Assembly (NCBI RefSeq): GCF_026914265.1
Contig: NC_069133.1
Location: 7,881,937-7,945,936 of the forward strand
Reading direction: 5' to 3'
DNA length: 64,000 nt
DNA from: Mya arenaria
Taxonomy: Eukaryota > Mollusca > Bivalvia > Myida > Myidae
Both the position numbers and the translations under genes were made by a program. The notes below the pieces were generated by a model. That model was not told the origin of the DNA. It saw nothing but the letters and a program-made list of their open reading frames with translations, and ran no database searches. Of the stretch, positions 23,585 to 33,892 are shown one piece after another (position 1 is the first letter of the stretch; each line of letters starts with the position of its first letter).

Positions 23585-25761
23585 TTTGCGCATTCCCCTC
23601 TCAGCGAGACGTCCCGGGTTGTCCAGTCAGCGCAGTGGTTAGCCCAATCGCCTTTCACTAAGGCGTCCCGGGTTGTCCAGTCAGCGCAGTGGTTAGCCCA
23701 ATCGCCTTTCACTAGGGCGTCCCGGGTTGTCCAGTCAGCGCTGTGGTTAGCCCAATCGCCTTTCACTAAGGCGTCCCGGGTTGTCCAGTCAGCGCAGTGG
23801 TTAGCCCAATCGCCTTTCACTAAGGCGTCCCGGGTTGTCCAGTCAGCGCTGTGGTTAGCCCAATCGCCTTTCACTAAGGCGTCCCGGGTTGTCCAGTCAG
23901 CGCAGTGGTTAGCCCAATCGCCTTTCACTAAGGCGTCCCGGGTTCTCCAGTGAGCGCAGTGGTTAGCGCACTCGCCACTCAGCAAGACGTCCCGGGTTGT
24001 CCAGTGAGCGCTGTGGCTAGCGCACTCGCCACTCAGCAGGACGTCCCGGGTTGTCCAGTTACCGCAGTGGTTAGCGTACTCGCCACTCAGCAAGGCGTCC
24101 CGGGTTGTCCATTTAAAGCAGTGGTTAGCGCACTCGCCACCCAGCAAGGCGCCCCGGGTTGTCCATTTAACGCAGTGGTTAGCGCACTCGCCACCCAGCA
24201 AGGCGTCCCGGGTTGTCCATTTAACGCAGTGGTTAGCGCCCTCACAACTCAGCAATGGGTCCCGGGTTGTCCATTTAACGCAGTGGTTAGCGAAGTCGCC
24301 ACTCACCAAGGCGTCCCGGGTTGTCCATTTAACGCAGTGGTTAGCGCACTCGCCACCCAGCAAGACGTCCCGGGTTGTCCAGTAAGCGCAGTGGTTAGCG
24401 CACTCGCCACTCACCAAGGCGTTCCGGGTTGTCCAGTTAGCGCACTCGCCACTCAGCAAGACGTCCCGGGTTGTCCAGTTAGCGCAGTGGTTAGCGCACT
24501 CGCCACTCAGCAAGACGTCCCGGGTTGTCCAGTTAGCGCAGTGGTTAGCGCACTCGCCACTCAGCAAGACGTCCCGGGTTGTCTAGTAAGCGCAATGGTA
24601 AGCGCACACGCCACCCAGCAAGGCGTCTCGGGTTGTCCAGTTAGCTCAGTAGTTAGCGCACTCGCCACTCAGCAAGGCCTCCCGAGTTGTCCATTAAACG
24701 CAGTGGTTAGCGCCCTCGCCACCCAGCAAGGCGTCCCGGGTTGTCCATTTAACGCAGTGGTTAGCGCACTCGCCACCCAGCAAGGCGTCCCGGGTTGTCC
24801 ATTTAACGCAGTGGTTAGCGCCCTCACAACTCAGCAATGCGTCCCGGGTTGTCCATTTAACGCAGTGGTTAGCGCACTCGCCACCCAGCGAGACGTCCCG
24901 GGTTGTCCAGTAAGCGCAGTGGTTAGCGCACTCGCCACTCACCAAGGCGTTCCGGGTTGTCCAGTTAGCGCAGTGGTTAGCGCACTCGCCACTCAGCAAG
25001 ACGTCCCGGGTTGTCCAGTTAGCGCAGTGGTTAGCGCACTCGCCACTCAGCTAGACGTCTCGGGTTGTCCAGTAAGCGCAGTGAAAAGCGCACTCGCCTC
25101 TCAGTGAGACGTCCCGGGTTGTCTAGTAAGCGCAGTGATTAGCGCACTCGCCACTCAGCAATGCGTCCCGGGTTGTCCAGTAAGCGCAGTGAAAAGCACA
25201 CTCGCCTCTCAGTGAGACGTCCCGGGTTGTCTAGTAAGCGCAGTGGTTAGCGCACTCGCCACTCAGCAAGGCGTCCCGAGTTGTCCAGTTAGCTCAGTAG
25301 TTAGCGCACTCGCCACTCAGCAAGGCCTCCCGAGTTGTCCATTAAACGCAGTGGTTAGCGCCCTCGCCACCCAGCAAGGCCTCCCGGGTTGTCCATTTAA
25401 CGCAGTGGTTAGCGCACTCGCCACCCAGCAAGGCGACCCGGGTTGTCCATTTAACGCAGTGGTTAGCGCCCTCGCCACTCAGCAATGCGTCCCGGGTTGT
25501 CCATTTAACGCAGTGGTTAGCGCACTCGCCACCCAGCAAGGCCTCCCGGGTTGTCCATTTAACGCAGTGGTTAGCGCACTCGCCACTCACCAAGGCGTCC
25601 CGAGTTGTCCGGTTAGCGCAGTGGTTAGCGCACTCGCCACTCACCAAGGCGTCCCGAGTTGTCCGGTTAGCGCCGTGGTTAGCGCACTCACCACCCACTG
25701 AGGCGTCCCGAGTTGTCCAGTTAGCACAGGGGTTTGTGCACTCAATTCTCACCAAGGCGGG
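23585..25761. repeat. 54-bp satellite derived from a tRNA-SINE head, about 40 units
   Basis: Each unit contains the Pol III A-box-like TAGCGCAGTGG, GTTAGCGCACTCGCC, a variable arm, and CCCGGGTT joined to GTCCAGT, so the second half of a normal tRNA B-box is missing. Three main variants occur: a CCCAATCGCC type (first six), a GTCCAGTTAGC type and a GTCCATTTAACGC type. Diagnostic variants recur at higher order: TTAGCTCAGTAGTTAGC lies at 24,641 and 25,289, exactly 648 bp or 12 units apart. The 54-bp period equals 18 codons and creates long spurious frames on both strands. Confidence 0.9.
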
Positions 25762-25925
25762 TTGTTAGGTTATCCTATCGTCTCACCAAGGAGTCCGAAA
25801 TTCGATTCCTGGCCTGTGTGAATACGAGTTAGGTTGGTGGTCACAAAAACGGACAAGTGGGTTTTCTCCGGGCAATTCGGTTCACCGCACAACACAAAGA
25901 CTACATTCTTGGCAAACATATTGCT
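25762..25925 (+). mobile_element. SINE body at the right end of the satellite
   Basis: Carries a full B-box-like ATTCGATTCCTGGC followed by GGTTTTCTCCGGGCAATTCG and ACCGCACAACACAAAGAC. This is the body text typical of tRNA-derived SINEs in molluscs. It probably marks the parent SINE from which the satellite head was amplified. Confidence 0.6.
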
Positions 25926-26314
25926 AACGAGAGTGACCGTGCATAAGAAAATATAACTTTATCAAAATCGTTGTAAATTAAATAATGTGTGAACTAATGC
26001 ATTTGCTCTTTTTTGTTGTAATAACATCATTTATATCAGACCAAAACATCACTTATTGAAATGATTTTCATATCATTTATCATAGTTGATATGAAAATAA
26101 TCTGTAAAAGAAAGATTTGTAGACAAGATTATGCCTTAAAAAGCCATTAAATTGGTTTGTCCTTCTAACTTCCAAATATTTCCGGTATGCATGACTAAAT
26201 GATTTAGAACAACTAAATAACATCGCGTTTTTTTATGGTTTTAATAGAAAAAATAAACATGTAACAGTAAATTAAGCCATGAATACAATCATGATGTAAT
26301 GCTGGTGACACTAC
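25926..26314. other. Stretch between the satellite and the duplicated cluster
   Basis: AT-rich, no gene seen. A short inverted repeat (ATTTTCATATCA / TGATATGAAAAT) lies near 26,065-26,100. Confidence 0.35.
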
Positions 26315-26494
26315 GTATACTAAGGTTGATGGATTTCACCTGCTATACAGCCATAGTATTACATGTTGTTTTTTCTTGATAAAAACCTAAAAAGTAATAT
26401 AAATAAAGGTCAACTATATCATCTTAAACAATTAAAACTTAATTAACTAAGACAGTAATGACGCGGCTTAATCACTGAGAGCAGGTATCTCTGG

Positions 26495-26542
26495 TATAAA
26501 TAGCTGGGTGCCGTTGATGTCGACGCAACGTCCATCGACAAG
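26495..26542 (+). promoter_or_regulatory. TATA promoter and very short untranslated exon 1, gene copy 1
   Basis: TATAAATAG at 26,495 is followed about 30 bp on by the expected start near 26,525. A donor ACAAG|GTAAGAG lies at 26,542/26,543. The first exon would be only about 18 bases and untranslated. The same block is conserved in all three units. Confidence 0.7.
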
Positions 26543-26664
26543 GTAAGAGTTTCTTCTCTCTTTGCTTTGCGAAATATCTACTGACGATAATGTATGTTTA
26601 CTTTTTATTTTGTTCACATTAGTAAAAAGCTTTCTGTATTATGAATATCGTTTCCTGTAGTTCT

Positions 26665-27290
26665 GGTGCCGTATTCACCAACGTTTCAAAGTCAGAATTT
26701 CAGACTCCGGTTCGGAAAACTTAATTCTTGAATGTTTCAAAATTTCTATAATGGCACAAGTTTTGACAAACGATATGTGCTTGCTTTTAGAACAGACTAT
26801 TTGTGAGCAATACTGCAATATTTACCATCTTTTCTCATGTAATAATAATTTTAAAACAAAATTTAGGTCTTGCTTTTCTGAGTCTCAAAACTTTAATTCT
26901 TCATTACAATATAACTTCCTTTCCAGTTCAGTTTTGATGATGAAATTTGTCGAATATTATTACTATTCGAAATTATTTTTTGAAAAGGATCGAATGCAAT
27001 AATGATGATTTTTGTGATTTAATAAAAGTTCTTTTACCGAGTCTGAGCCTAGACTTAAGACAGTTGGTAATAATGTAGTCAATGATATCTTGAGTCTGAA
27101 TTTCAGGCCCACACTCAGAAAACCGAATTGTTAAATGTTTCAAATTATCTATGATAAAGCTGAAATTGACAAGTGTGACTGAATGCATCTGTAGTCTTAT
27201 AATAACACTTTAATATCAAAATTAAAATTTCGCTTTTTGAGTTTGAGTTTAAAACTTAAACTCAAAGCGTTTATGAATATGGGTCCTGGA
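26665..27290. mobile_element. MITE-like element in intron 1 (copy 1)
   Basis: Imperfect termini GGTGCCGTATTCACCAACG and, inverted at the right, CGTTTATGAATATGGGTCC. The interior carries repeated GAGTCTGA motifs in both orientations. Non-coding. Equivalent blocks sit in units 2 and 3. Confidence 0.5.
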
Positions 27291-27735
27291 AATGTAGGGC
27301 AATAACTTCACGTACATCAATAATCCTGTCGAGTTTCCGAGCCAAGTTCTCTTCTCATGTGTACAAAATGTATTTCAGCCATCTGGTTGCTGCTTATATG
27401 GGAATAATCAGTTTTTATTTTCCGTACTCTCAGCTTATTTATTTTACTTAATAAACAGACACCAAACAGCAATCGACAGATTAGAAAATAAAATAGTTTC
27501 TAAATCCAAGCCTTAAATAAAACATTTTTCAATAACGTTTCGCTTTTCGGCAAAATATAGCATTTTGTCACAATATTAAATAATAAACATAAATACAGCT
27601 CGAACAATGCTTTCATTTTTTTGAGGACGTTGTCTCATTGTTAGAAGCATCATGCTCACATTTCATAAACAATTATTTGTGTCGATGTCTGACCATATAA
27701 AAAGTGACCGAATATTTTTAAGCAGATTATTTGTG

Positions 27736-27736
27736 T

Positions 27737-27767
<31 letters not shown>

Positions 27768-27770
27768 GGT
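27736..27770. repeat. (GT)n followed by a G-run, intron 1
   Basis: A GT dinucleotide tract runs straight into a pure G-run of about 20. At the same place unit 2 has a shorter GT tract and 11 G, and unit 3 has lost the GT tract and has about 14 G. Confidence 0.95.
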
Positions 27771-27885
27771 ACTTTGTTTAAATCACTATTCCGTTGAGTA
27801 AATAATGTGTGTTTCAGTTATTGCATTAAATGCATGAACAAATTTATTTGGTCGTCAAAAGTGCAAATTTTGACATTCAGATGTT

Positions 27886-28059
27886 CATTTGAAACTCGCT
27901 ATATCGAACTCTGTTATTTCGATGCTATGTTTTGTCGTACTTTTATCAAATGTTTTTGTTCATAGTTATAAACTTTTTGTATTTCGGTTATATCGAATGT
28001 TCGTTATCTCGAAGTACTTCCCGAGGACCCAAAGACTTCGACTTAGCAAGATTTGACTG
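27886..28059. mobile_element. Pogo-like MITE just upstream of the signal-peptide exon
   Basis: The right end AAGATTTGACTG is followed by TA. The left end CATTTGAAACTCGCTATATC is an imperfect inverted match. TTCGATATAA-type motifs lie inside. It is present in all three units and ends about 40 bp before the exon 2 acceptor. Confidence 0.6.
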
Positions 28060-28124
28060 TATAGACATCTTGGCACCGTCGTTCTCTTACTTTTCAGTGA
28101 ACTGTTGTATTGTAACCGGGCGCC

Positions 28125-29716
28125 ATGAATACTCTTATCGTGTTGTCCTTGTGTGTGCTGGCTGTCACCGCCACATATCGTGAGTATCCATTATACACGG
28201 GTCGGGCGGGTTGGGGGATGTTTGAGGTAGCGAATGTTTCACAATGCTTTATATTTTACGATCCTTAATTTTAAAATAGTGTAATTCTACATCAATTATC
28301 TGTTTTCGAGATAGTGAAGCACTAAACGTTTGTATGGTGTGCTGTTAGTAGTTTTGTTTTCAGCGACGACGATGACGACTTTTTTTATCATTTTCAGCCA
28401 TGTATGGCGGTTCTGGTGGCTACAGGCGAGGCATGGTGGGAGGTTATCGCGTATACGGAGGCCAGGGTGGACACGGCCATGGTATGATGGGTGGATACGG
28501 TAGATACGGAGGATACGGCAGCGGTATGGGAGGATACGGAGGATACGGCAGCGGTATGGGAGGATACGGAGGCGGTATGGGAGGCGGCATGATGGGAGGA
28601 TATGGTGGATACGGCAGCGGTATGGGAGGATACGGCGGATACGGCAGTGGTATGGGAGGATACGGTGGATACGGAAGCGGTATGGGAGGATACGGAGGCG
28701 GTATGGGAGGCGGCATGATGGGAGGTTACGGTGGATACGGCCAAGGCATGATGGGAGGTTATGGCGGATACGGAGGCCAAGGTATGGGAGGATACGGAGG
28801 CGGTATGGGAGGTGGTATGGGAGGCGGCATGATGGGCGGATATGGAGGTTATGGTGGATACGGAGGTGGAATGATGGGAGGTTCTGGTGGATACGGAGGT
28901 GGCATGATGGGAGGTTTCGGACGTAAGTTTTTAAAATTGTTGATTAAATATTGTAAAGTAAGTTATGTCAGATATACATACTTTACAATATATAAATATT
29001 ATGTTTTTAAATGTAAAAGGTACAATTATAGGTATTTTCAGGGGCGGTTCCAGGATTTGACATTAGAGGGGGCGTACTATTTTGACTTGCGCCCCTCCCA
29101 TAGAACTGAAATTTACACATACACATACTTATTTGGACAAGTACTTAGCTTGAGTTAGCATATTGCACGAGCCGCTGGGCCTTCTGTACAGCAGGGCTGT
29201 ATTAATAACAACCCTCCAGTTTCTATCCCTTTTCTGTTTACTTCATTTCCTTGTTTTTTCCTACAAAGCCCCTTTATTTTCTATTCAAATTATATCCCGG
29301 TTATATTTTACCCAGCCCTCTATTTTTGATTCATGTCATATTCCAGTTATATTTTCCCAAGCCCTCCATTTCTATCCAAGTATTATCATGGTTATATTTA
29401 AATATGATCTCTATTACTCCCCGTGTCATTTCCCGCTTATATTTCACGAAGCTCACTATTTTATATTCCATTCATATCCCAGTTATATTTGACCCTCCCA
29501 TGTCCTCTGTTTTCGATTCATGTCATATTCTGGTTATATTTTACCCAGCCCTCTATTTGTATTCAATGTATATTACACCCAACATTCTATTTCTACTCAT
29601 GTCATATTCCGGTTATATTTCACCCAGCCATCTATTTATATTCATGTCATATTCTGGTTATATTTTACCCAGCCATCTTTATTGTACTTCCAGGCAAGAA
29701 GAAGGGATACTATTAA
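28125..29716 (+). CDS. Shematrin-like secreted Gly/Tyr/Met-rich shell-matrix protein, copy 1
   Basis: Exons: 26,525-26,542 (untranslated), 28,098-28,179 (ATG at 28,125), 28,398-28,922 and 29,694-29,716. All junctions are GT/AG and in phase, giving 200 residues. Residues 1-17 (MNTLIVLSLCVLAVTAT) are a signal peptide. The mature part begins TYPMYGGSGGYRRG and is nearly all GGYGGYGSGM, GGYGGGMGGGMM and related modules. The fourth exon supplies RKKKGYY and the stop. Shematrins are secreted mantle proteins of the nacre/prismatic framework with GGY repeats and RKKKYY-like C-termini, so this is the best match. A byssal or other glycine-rich structural protein is the alternative. AATAAA lies at 29,775. 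Compared with copies 2 and 3 this copy is three residues longer and has one Arg in the first Gly block (GGYGRYGG). Confidence 0.8.
29230..29690. repeat. 45-bp minisatellite in intron 3 (copy 1)
   Basis: Degenerate copies of a 45-bp unit with TCATATTCCGGTTATATTTT and ACCCAGCCCTCTATTT. The array runs right up to the exon 4 acceptor. The period is 15 codons, so all three forward frames stay open by chance. Confidence 0.9.
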
Positions 29717-31370
29717 AGAAATTGGCGCTATTAGACTGACGGACACCAAAATATTTATTTGCTTTCTCTAGATGAATAAATGTTCTGCATTCAAACTGTA
29801 CTTGTGTCATTTGTTTTCTAAAATTGAATACACATTGACTATGTTGATACATACACAAGTTTCAAAGTATGAAAAACAACTCGACATGGAAATTTCGAAA
29901 ACAAATCACTTAAATAAAAACATTTGTGAAAAATGATATAGTTTAAGATATTCGTCCTAGCTCGAATGTGAAACACGCTTTTAGCTGATGTATTAATCCC
30001 TCCCATTTGAACCAATTACTGGTGACGCCTTGTTCGAGGATGTAATCTTGGCGGAGCTCGAACCCTCAACCGCTTTGGGCGGGAAACATACACATTTTGT
30101 GGAGTTTTTATACAGAAAAGAAAGTGTAAACATATTACTGAAATCATATAACAAACTATTGATTTGGTCTTCAAAGATTGCAAGAAAAGTCAGTTCACAT
30201 CTGAAACAAAGAGCAAATATATGAACTTTAAAACATCATACATGTATATATCATGATATTTGAGTGATTTTTGAAGATACCCGCTCATGTTTTTTTACCA
30301 AAAATTAGTTTTCCCGGTAATGCATCTGATAACACTTATTTGACCATTATTTTACTCTATGATATAGAAATTACAGAAAAAATACGGTCATAGTATAAAA
30401 AATGTATTTTGGGTTAAGTGGGGTACGACGGTAAAGTCAAGAAAAATGGAAAAAATGGCGCCTAAACCACAAGGCCAGATTGACGATATTTTTACTTCTT
30501 AACAATACATTGATAACATCACGTGATAATGTCAGTCAACCAACCACACAACCACAAAATTTTAATTTAACTTTGTGAGTATTAGCGTTATTAACGCTAA
30601 TGAATATTGTGGTCTTCAACGACGATTTTTTACCAAATGTCAACATTTGCTGAAGGGTTCCAGCTTTCTATATCGTAGTTTTAAAACTCTTAATGATTTG
30701 CCACTCTTTATTCCAGTGAGTGTATATCATGTGATAAATTACGTCATAAATTCTACTTCTGAAGGCAACATTATACATTTCCTTTGAATGATGACTTAAA
30801 ACAAAGATAACTTTTGTTTTATCTTCACCATTTCAAATAAAACAAAGGGCAGTCTATGCCGCTCAAACAGCCCCGTCTTCGTTTTATCACCGGAGTTTTA
30901 TTAGGTGATTACATTGATTAGTTTCCTCAAACACTTCGACAAACCGGTTTCCAAACAATATTTTGACAGTTCTCTATAAGGCGGAGGTTTTGTGAAAAGG
31001 TTTGTCGAAGTGTTTTAAGAAACTAAACATTCAAACTCTAGTAAAAGAACGTAGGCGGCGCTATGTAAGCAGCGTAGACTGTGCTATGTTTCATAGCCAA
31101 AATGCATAGGGGACATAAGCACACTATTTTTTATGTTTTCCTAGCCTCTTTATGCTATTTCTCTCTTGTGCATCCGTCTTCAATACAAGCCATACTTCAC
31201 TCATATAAATGCCGGCAGACCAACAATTTGTTCTCGTCGATGGGTACCCATCCCAAATATCCCCACCCCGATATGCTCAAAGATTGACCGTAGACCTCAC
31301 CTCCAGCTGATGAAATATATCAAATATCTAAATACTGTGATATTTTTCTTCACTTCATGTCTGTGTTAAC
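29717..31370. other. 3' region of gene copy 1 and downstream spacer
   Basis: Holds the polyadenylation signal at 29,775, a SINE-like remnant on the minus strand (B-box-like GGTTCGAGCTCC, about 29,890-30,070), and a 103-bp hairpin at 30,921-31,023 with 25-bp arms (GTTTCCTCAAACACTTCG and its complement). Small open frames here are disrupted in other units and are not called. Confidence 0.5.
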
Positions 31371-31720
31371 CTTTAAAGCTGCACTCTCACAGATTAACCG
31401 TTTAACAACTTTTTTTATTTTTTGTCTTTGAAAGCGCATATTTTTGCGCAAATATCTGCAAACCAATCATATAAGATTGCTGACAAAAAATCAGATCGTA
31501 GATTTCCATATTTCCGTTCGAAAATTAATGTTTTATGGCTTAAACCGTTACTAACGATTTAAGAAAAAAGCATAAAACATCAATTTGGAACTGAAATTTA
31601 GAAATCTGCGATCTGTTTTTTTTGTCAGCAGTCTTATATAACTGGTTACCACGGATTTTCACCAAAATTGGCTCGTTCCAAGACAAAAAATAAAAATGTT
31701 GTCAAACGTTCAATCTGTGG
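31371..31720. mobile_element. TTAA-type MITE, copy in unit 1 (right end cut)
   Basis: Long inverted termini TTTAAAGCTGCACTCTCACA at the left and CGTTCAATCTGTG at the right, with an inner TTTTGTCTT/AAGACAAAA pair. In unit 3 the right end is complete (CTGTGAGAGTGCAGCTTTAA). Units 1 and 2 share a deletion at the right end. Confidence 0.75.
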
Positions 31721-31947
31721 GATCAGTTTGACACAATTGACATAATAGAAATAACATATTCAGTACAAAAACTGCTTTGTAAAGTTAAATCACTATACTA
31801 TTACGATATTTAACGGTTGTATAATACACATAATTTTTGCATCAAATTATGAACATTTAAAAATCTACGCCTATGAAATATAGAGAACATACGCTGTTCA
31901 AAAGAGCAAAATATTGTTGATAACTGTATGAACATATGGACGAACGA

Positions 31948-32223
31948 GGATGGGTGTGTAGATTTCTTTATACTGGCGCTCAGGCAAGGTCCATTTGGCG
32001 AGTGCCCCGACAGAATTGTTTATATATTATGTGTTTGAAGTAAAGTTTACCAGGGATGACCCTGGTTCTTTAACGTGTATGAGTGTATAACACTGTCACA
32101 CGAAACCCCAGTTTACGTCCCTCCCGGAGGACGATTAGTATATTTAGGGTGCGGCGGAGAATCGGACCTAAGACTCTTAGATTGACAGCCAAGTATGTTA
32201 CCACTAGACCACGGTGCCGCCAC
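31948..32223 (-). mobile_element. tRNA-derived SINE with 11-bp target duplication (unit 1)
   Basis: On the minus strand it begins with a tRNA-like head: GGTCTAGTGGTAACATAC (A-box) and GGTCCGATTCTCC (B-box). The body contains CCTCCGGGAGGGACGTAAAC and AAAGAACCAGGGTCATCCCT. The direct repeat TGGACGAACGA flanks it at 31,937-31,947 and 32,224-32,234. The fourth copy at 59.4 kb has the empty site. Confidence 0.85.
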
Positions 32224-33036
32224 TGGACGAACGAATATTTCAGAAATAATATTTAATGTTGTTCACGCTTTAGGTCAGGCCGATTTATATCAAAAGATAT
32301 CAAAGCACTAGTCTTGATTAATTTTAATAACAATAATTTTATTTTTTACTCAACATCGTATTGTTTTCATATCAATCTCACCGATTACAGGATTATCTAT
32401 CTAATTGTCAAATTACTACGAGGTGCTAAAAAGACAAAACAACAATGATAAAGCCAGCGATGTAACAAGCGATTTCATTGGTCAAGAGAACCCTTTCACA
32501 TAGTTTTATTAATTTCATATTCCGGTCATATTTTACCAAGCACTCTATTTCATAACATAACATTACATAACATATCTTTATTAAGCATTAAACGGCATAT
32601 GCACATTTATAGCCATATAATTAAGTACAATATTGAACAGTGAAGACACAGATTATTTACAGAGAGGTCAAACATTCAAGAAAGTAGGTGTCATGTTACA
32701 CAAAAAAGACATAGTAACAATTTACATATTTCAATACGTAAAGATTTACATTCAGCTAAATGATCAATTTAATGATGTGTTATTGCTGTAGCATTTGTTC
32801 TAAGGCAAAATGCGAAATAGATAAACTTCGCTAAGTTGTTAATACAGTGAACAGATGTTGATGACATAAGATTGTCAAATTTATTAAGATTGGGCCACGA
32901 GTTGTAATAAGGTTTTAGGTATTGCTGTCGGAGGATTTTGTATTTAGGACATACGAGTAAGAAATGATACTCACTTTCTATGGCATTCATGTTACAGTTT
33001 AAGCATTTACGTTCCGATCTTATAATGTGTATATAC

Positions 33037-33892
33037 TAGCGATGAAACGATAATCGAATACAATCGACAAATCGTCGCTGACAATGAAATGTCGGCGACA
33101 ATCGATAGTGGTTGTCCAAAATCGATGTCGCTAATGTTACTTCCGGTAACTAAGTATTTTTTTGTTATGCGATAAATATCAATATTTATTTCCGGTAAAT
33201 TCTCGTTTAATTCAATTTAACAAAGGGGCTGTCTAACACAAATGCGGTGAATGTAAACACTTTTGCTTTAAAACTTACAAACTCTCCCAGAATCACAAAT
33301 AGTTTTTAATTGTTTATATATTTCATATAAAACCTCAATAATCTGTCTCTAAGGTGTAGTAGGTCCGGTCTTACCTGCAAATACCGGGGATCCTGGCTCG
33401 ATGCGTATTGTTTTTGAAACCATTTTTGATATCAATTGTTATTAACAAATTTACTTTTTTGTGAAGGTTTTATGAAATTAAAATATTCTAATGAAATCTT
33501 CAATATAACAGGTTATTGAATGTTAAGCTGGTTAACAAATATTTAATTTGCTTTTACATGGAAAAAATGCTAATATAACTTACTTGCAGTGTGCATCATT
33601 TTGCAAATGATGTGCAGTTATTAAGTATGTGTTTTGTTGTAATGTTTTTACATTAAGTTATTAAAAACAGAAAAAGGTTATGGATATTTACTGTTGCAAA
33701 AAGCATGACTTTAGCATCACACAAACTGATTCCAGGTTAAATTATTTAAATGATCATGATTATACTATGTACATGTATAAAGAATGTATTCCTAAATGAT
33801 ATTATAAACTTTCGATTATTGTCCGATAGTAAATACTTGGTCCGATTCGATTCGATTATCGATAGCAAATGGAGTCCGATTTTCAAACACTA
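33037..33892. mobile_element. hAT-like non-autonomous transposon inside the unit 1 LINE
   Basis: 856 bp with termini TAGCGATGAAACGATAATCG and, inverted, TAGTGTTTGAAAATCGGACT. A perfect 8-bp duplication GTATATAC lies at 33,029-33,036 and 33,893-33,900. There is no transposase frame. TATCGAT/ATCGATA motifs sit near both ends. Confidence 0.85.

Noticed and set aside
23482-25755. Long frames on both strands (up to 361 and 385 codons) with an 18-residue repeat
   Set aside because: They follow from the 54-bp satellite period (3 x 18) staying open in several frames on both strands; there are no signal, splice or composition features of a gene.
23585-25761. CRISPR-like regular array
   Set aside because: The repeats are contiguous 54-bp units without unique spacers, in intron-bearing eukaryotic DNA, and derive from a SINE head.
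28394-28780. Antisense and alternative frames across the Gly-rich exons (Pro-rich, His/Ser-rich, Arg-rich), also in copies 2 and 3
   Set aside because: Shadows of the low-complexity sense exon, which has signal peptide, splice phase and tail support.
29163-29739. Frames of 97-162 codons over intron 3 (and 41,103-41,901; 52,475-53,087; 56,094-56,627)
   Set aside because: They are translations of the 45-bp minisatellite (15 codons) and change length with repeat number.
30575-30787. 70-codon frame conserved with 54,083-54,406
   Set aside because: The frame is broken in unit 2 by a length change and shows no coding signature; similarity is due to the segmental duplication.
31081-31369. 68-70-codon frame with a hydrophobic start (MHRGHKHTIFYVF), also in unit 2 at 43,202
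   Set aside because: Unit 3 has indels and changes that disrupt the frame, codon use is like the background, and no homologue is recognised.
32143-32222. tRNA gene
   Set aside because: It has A- and B-box text but is followed by a SINE body and flanked by an 11-bp target duplication, so it is a SINE head.
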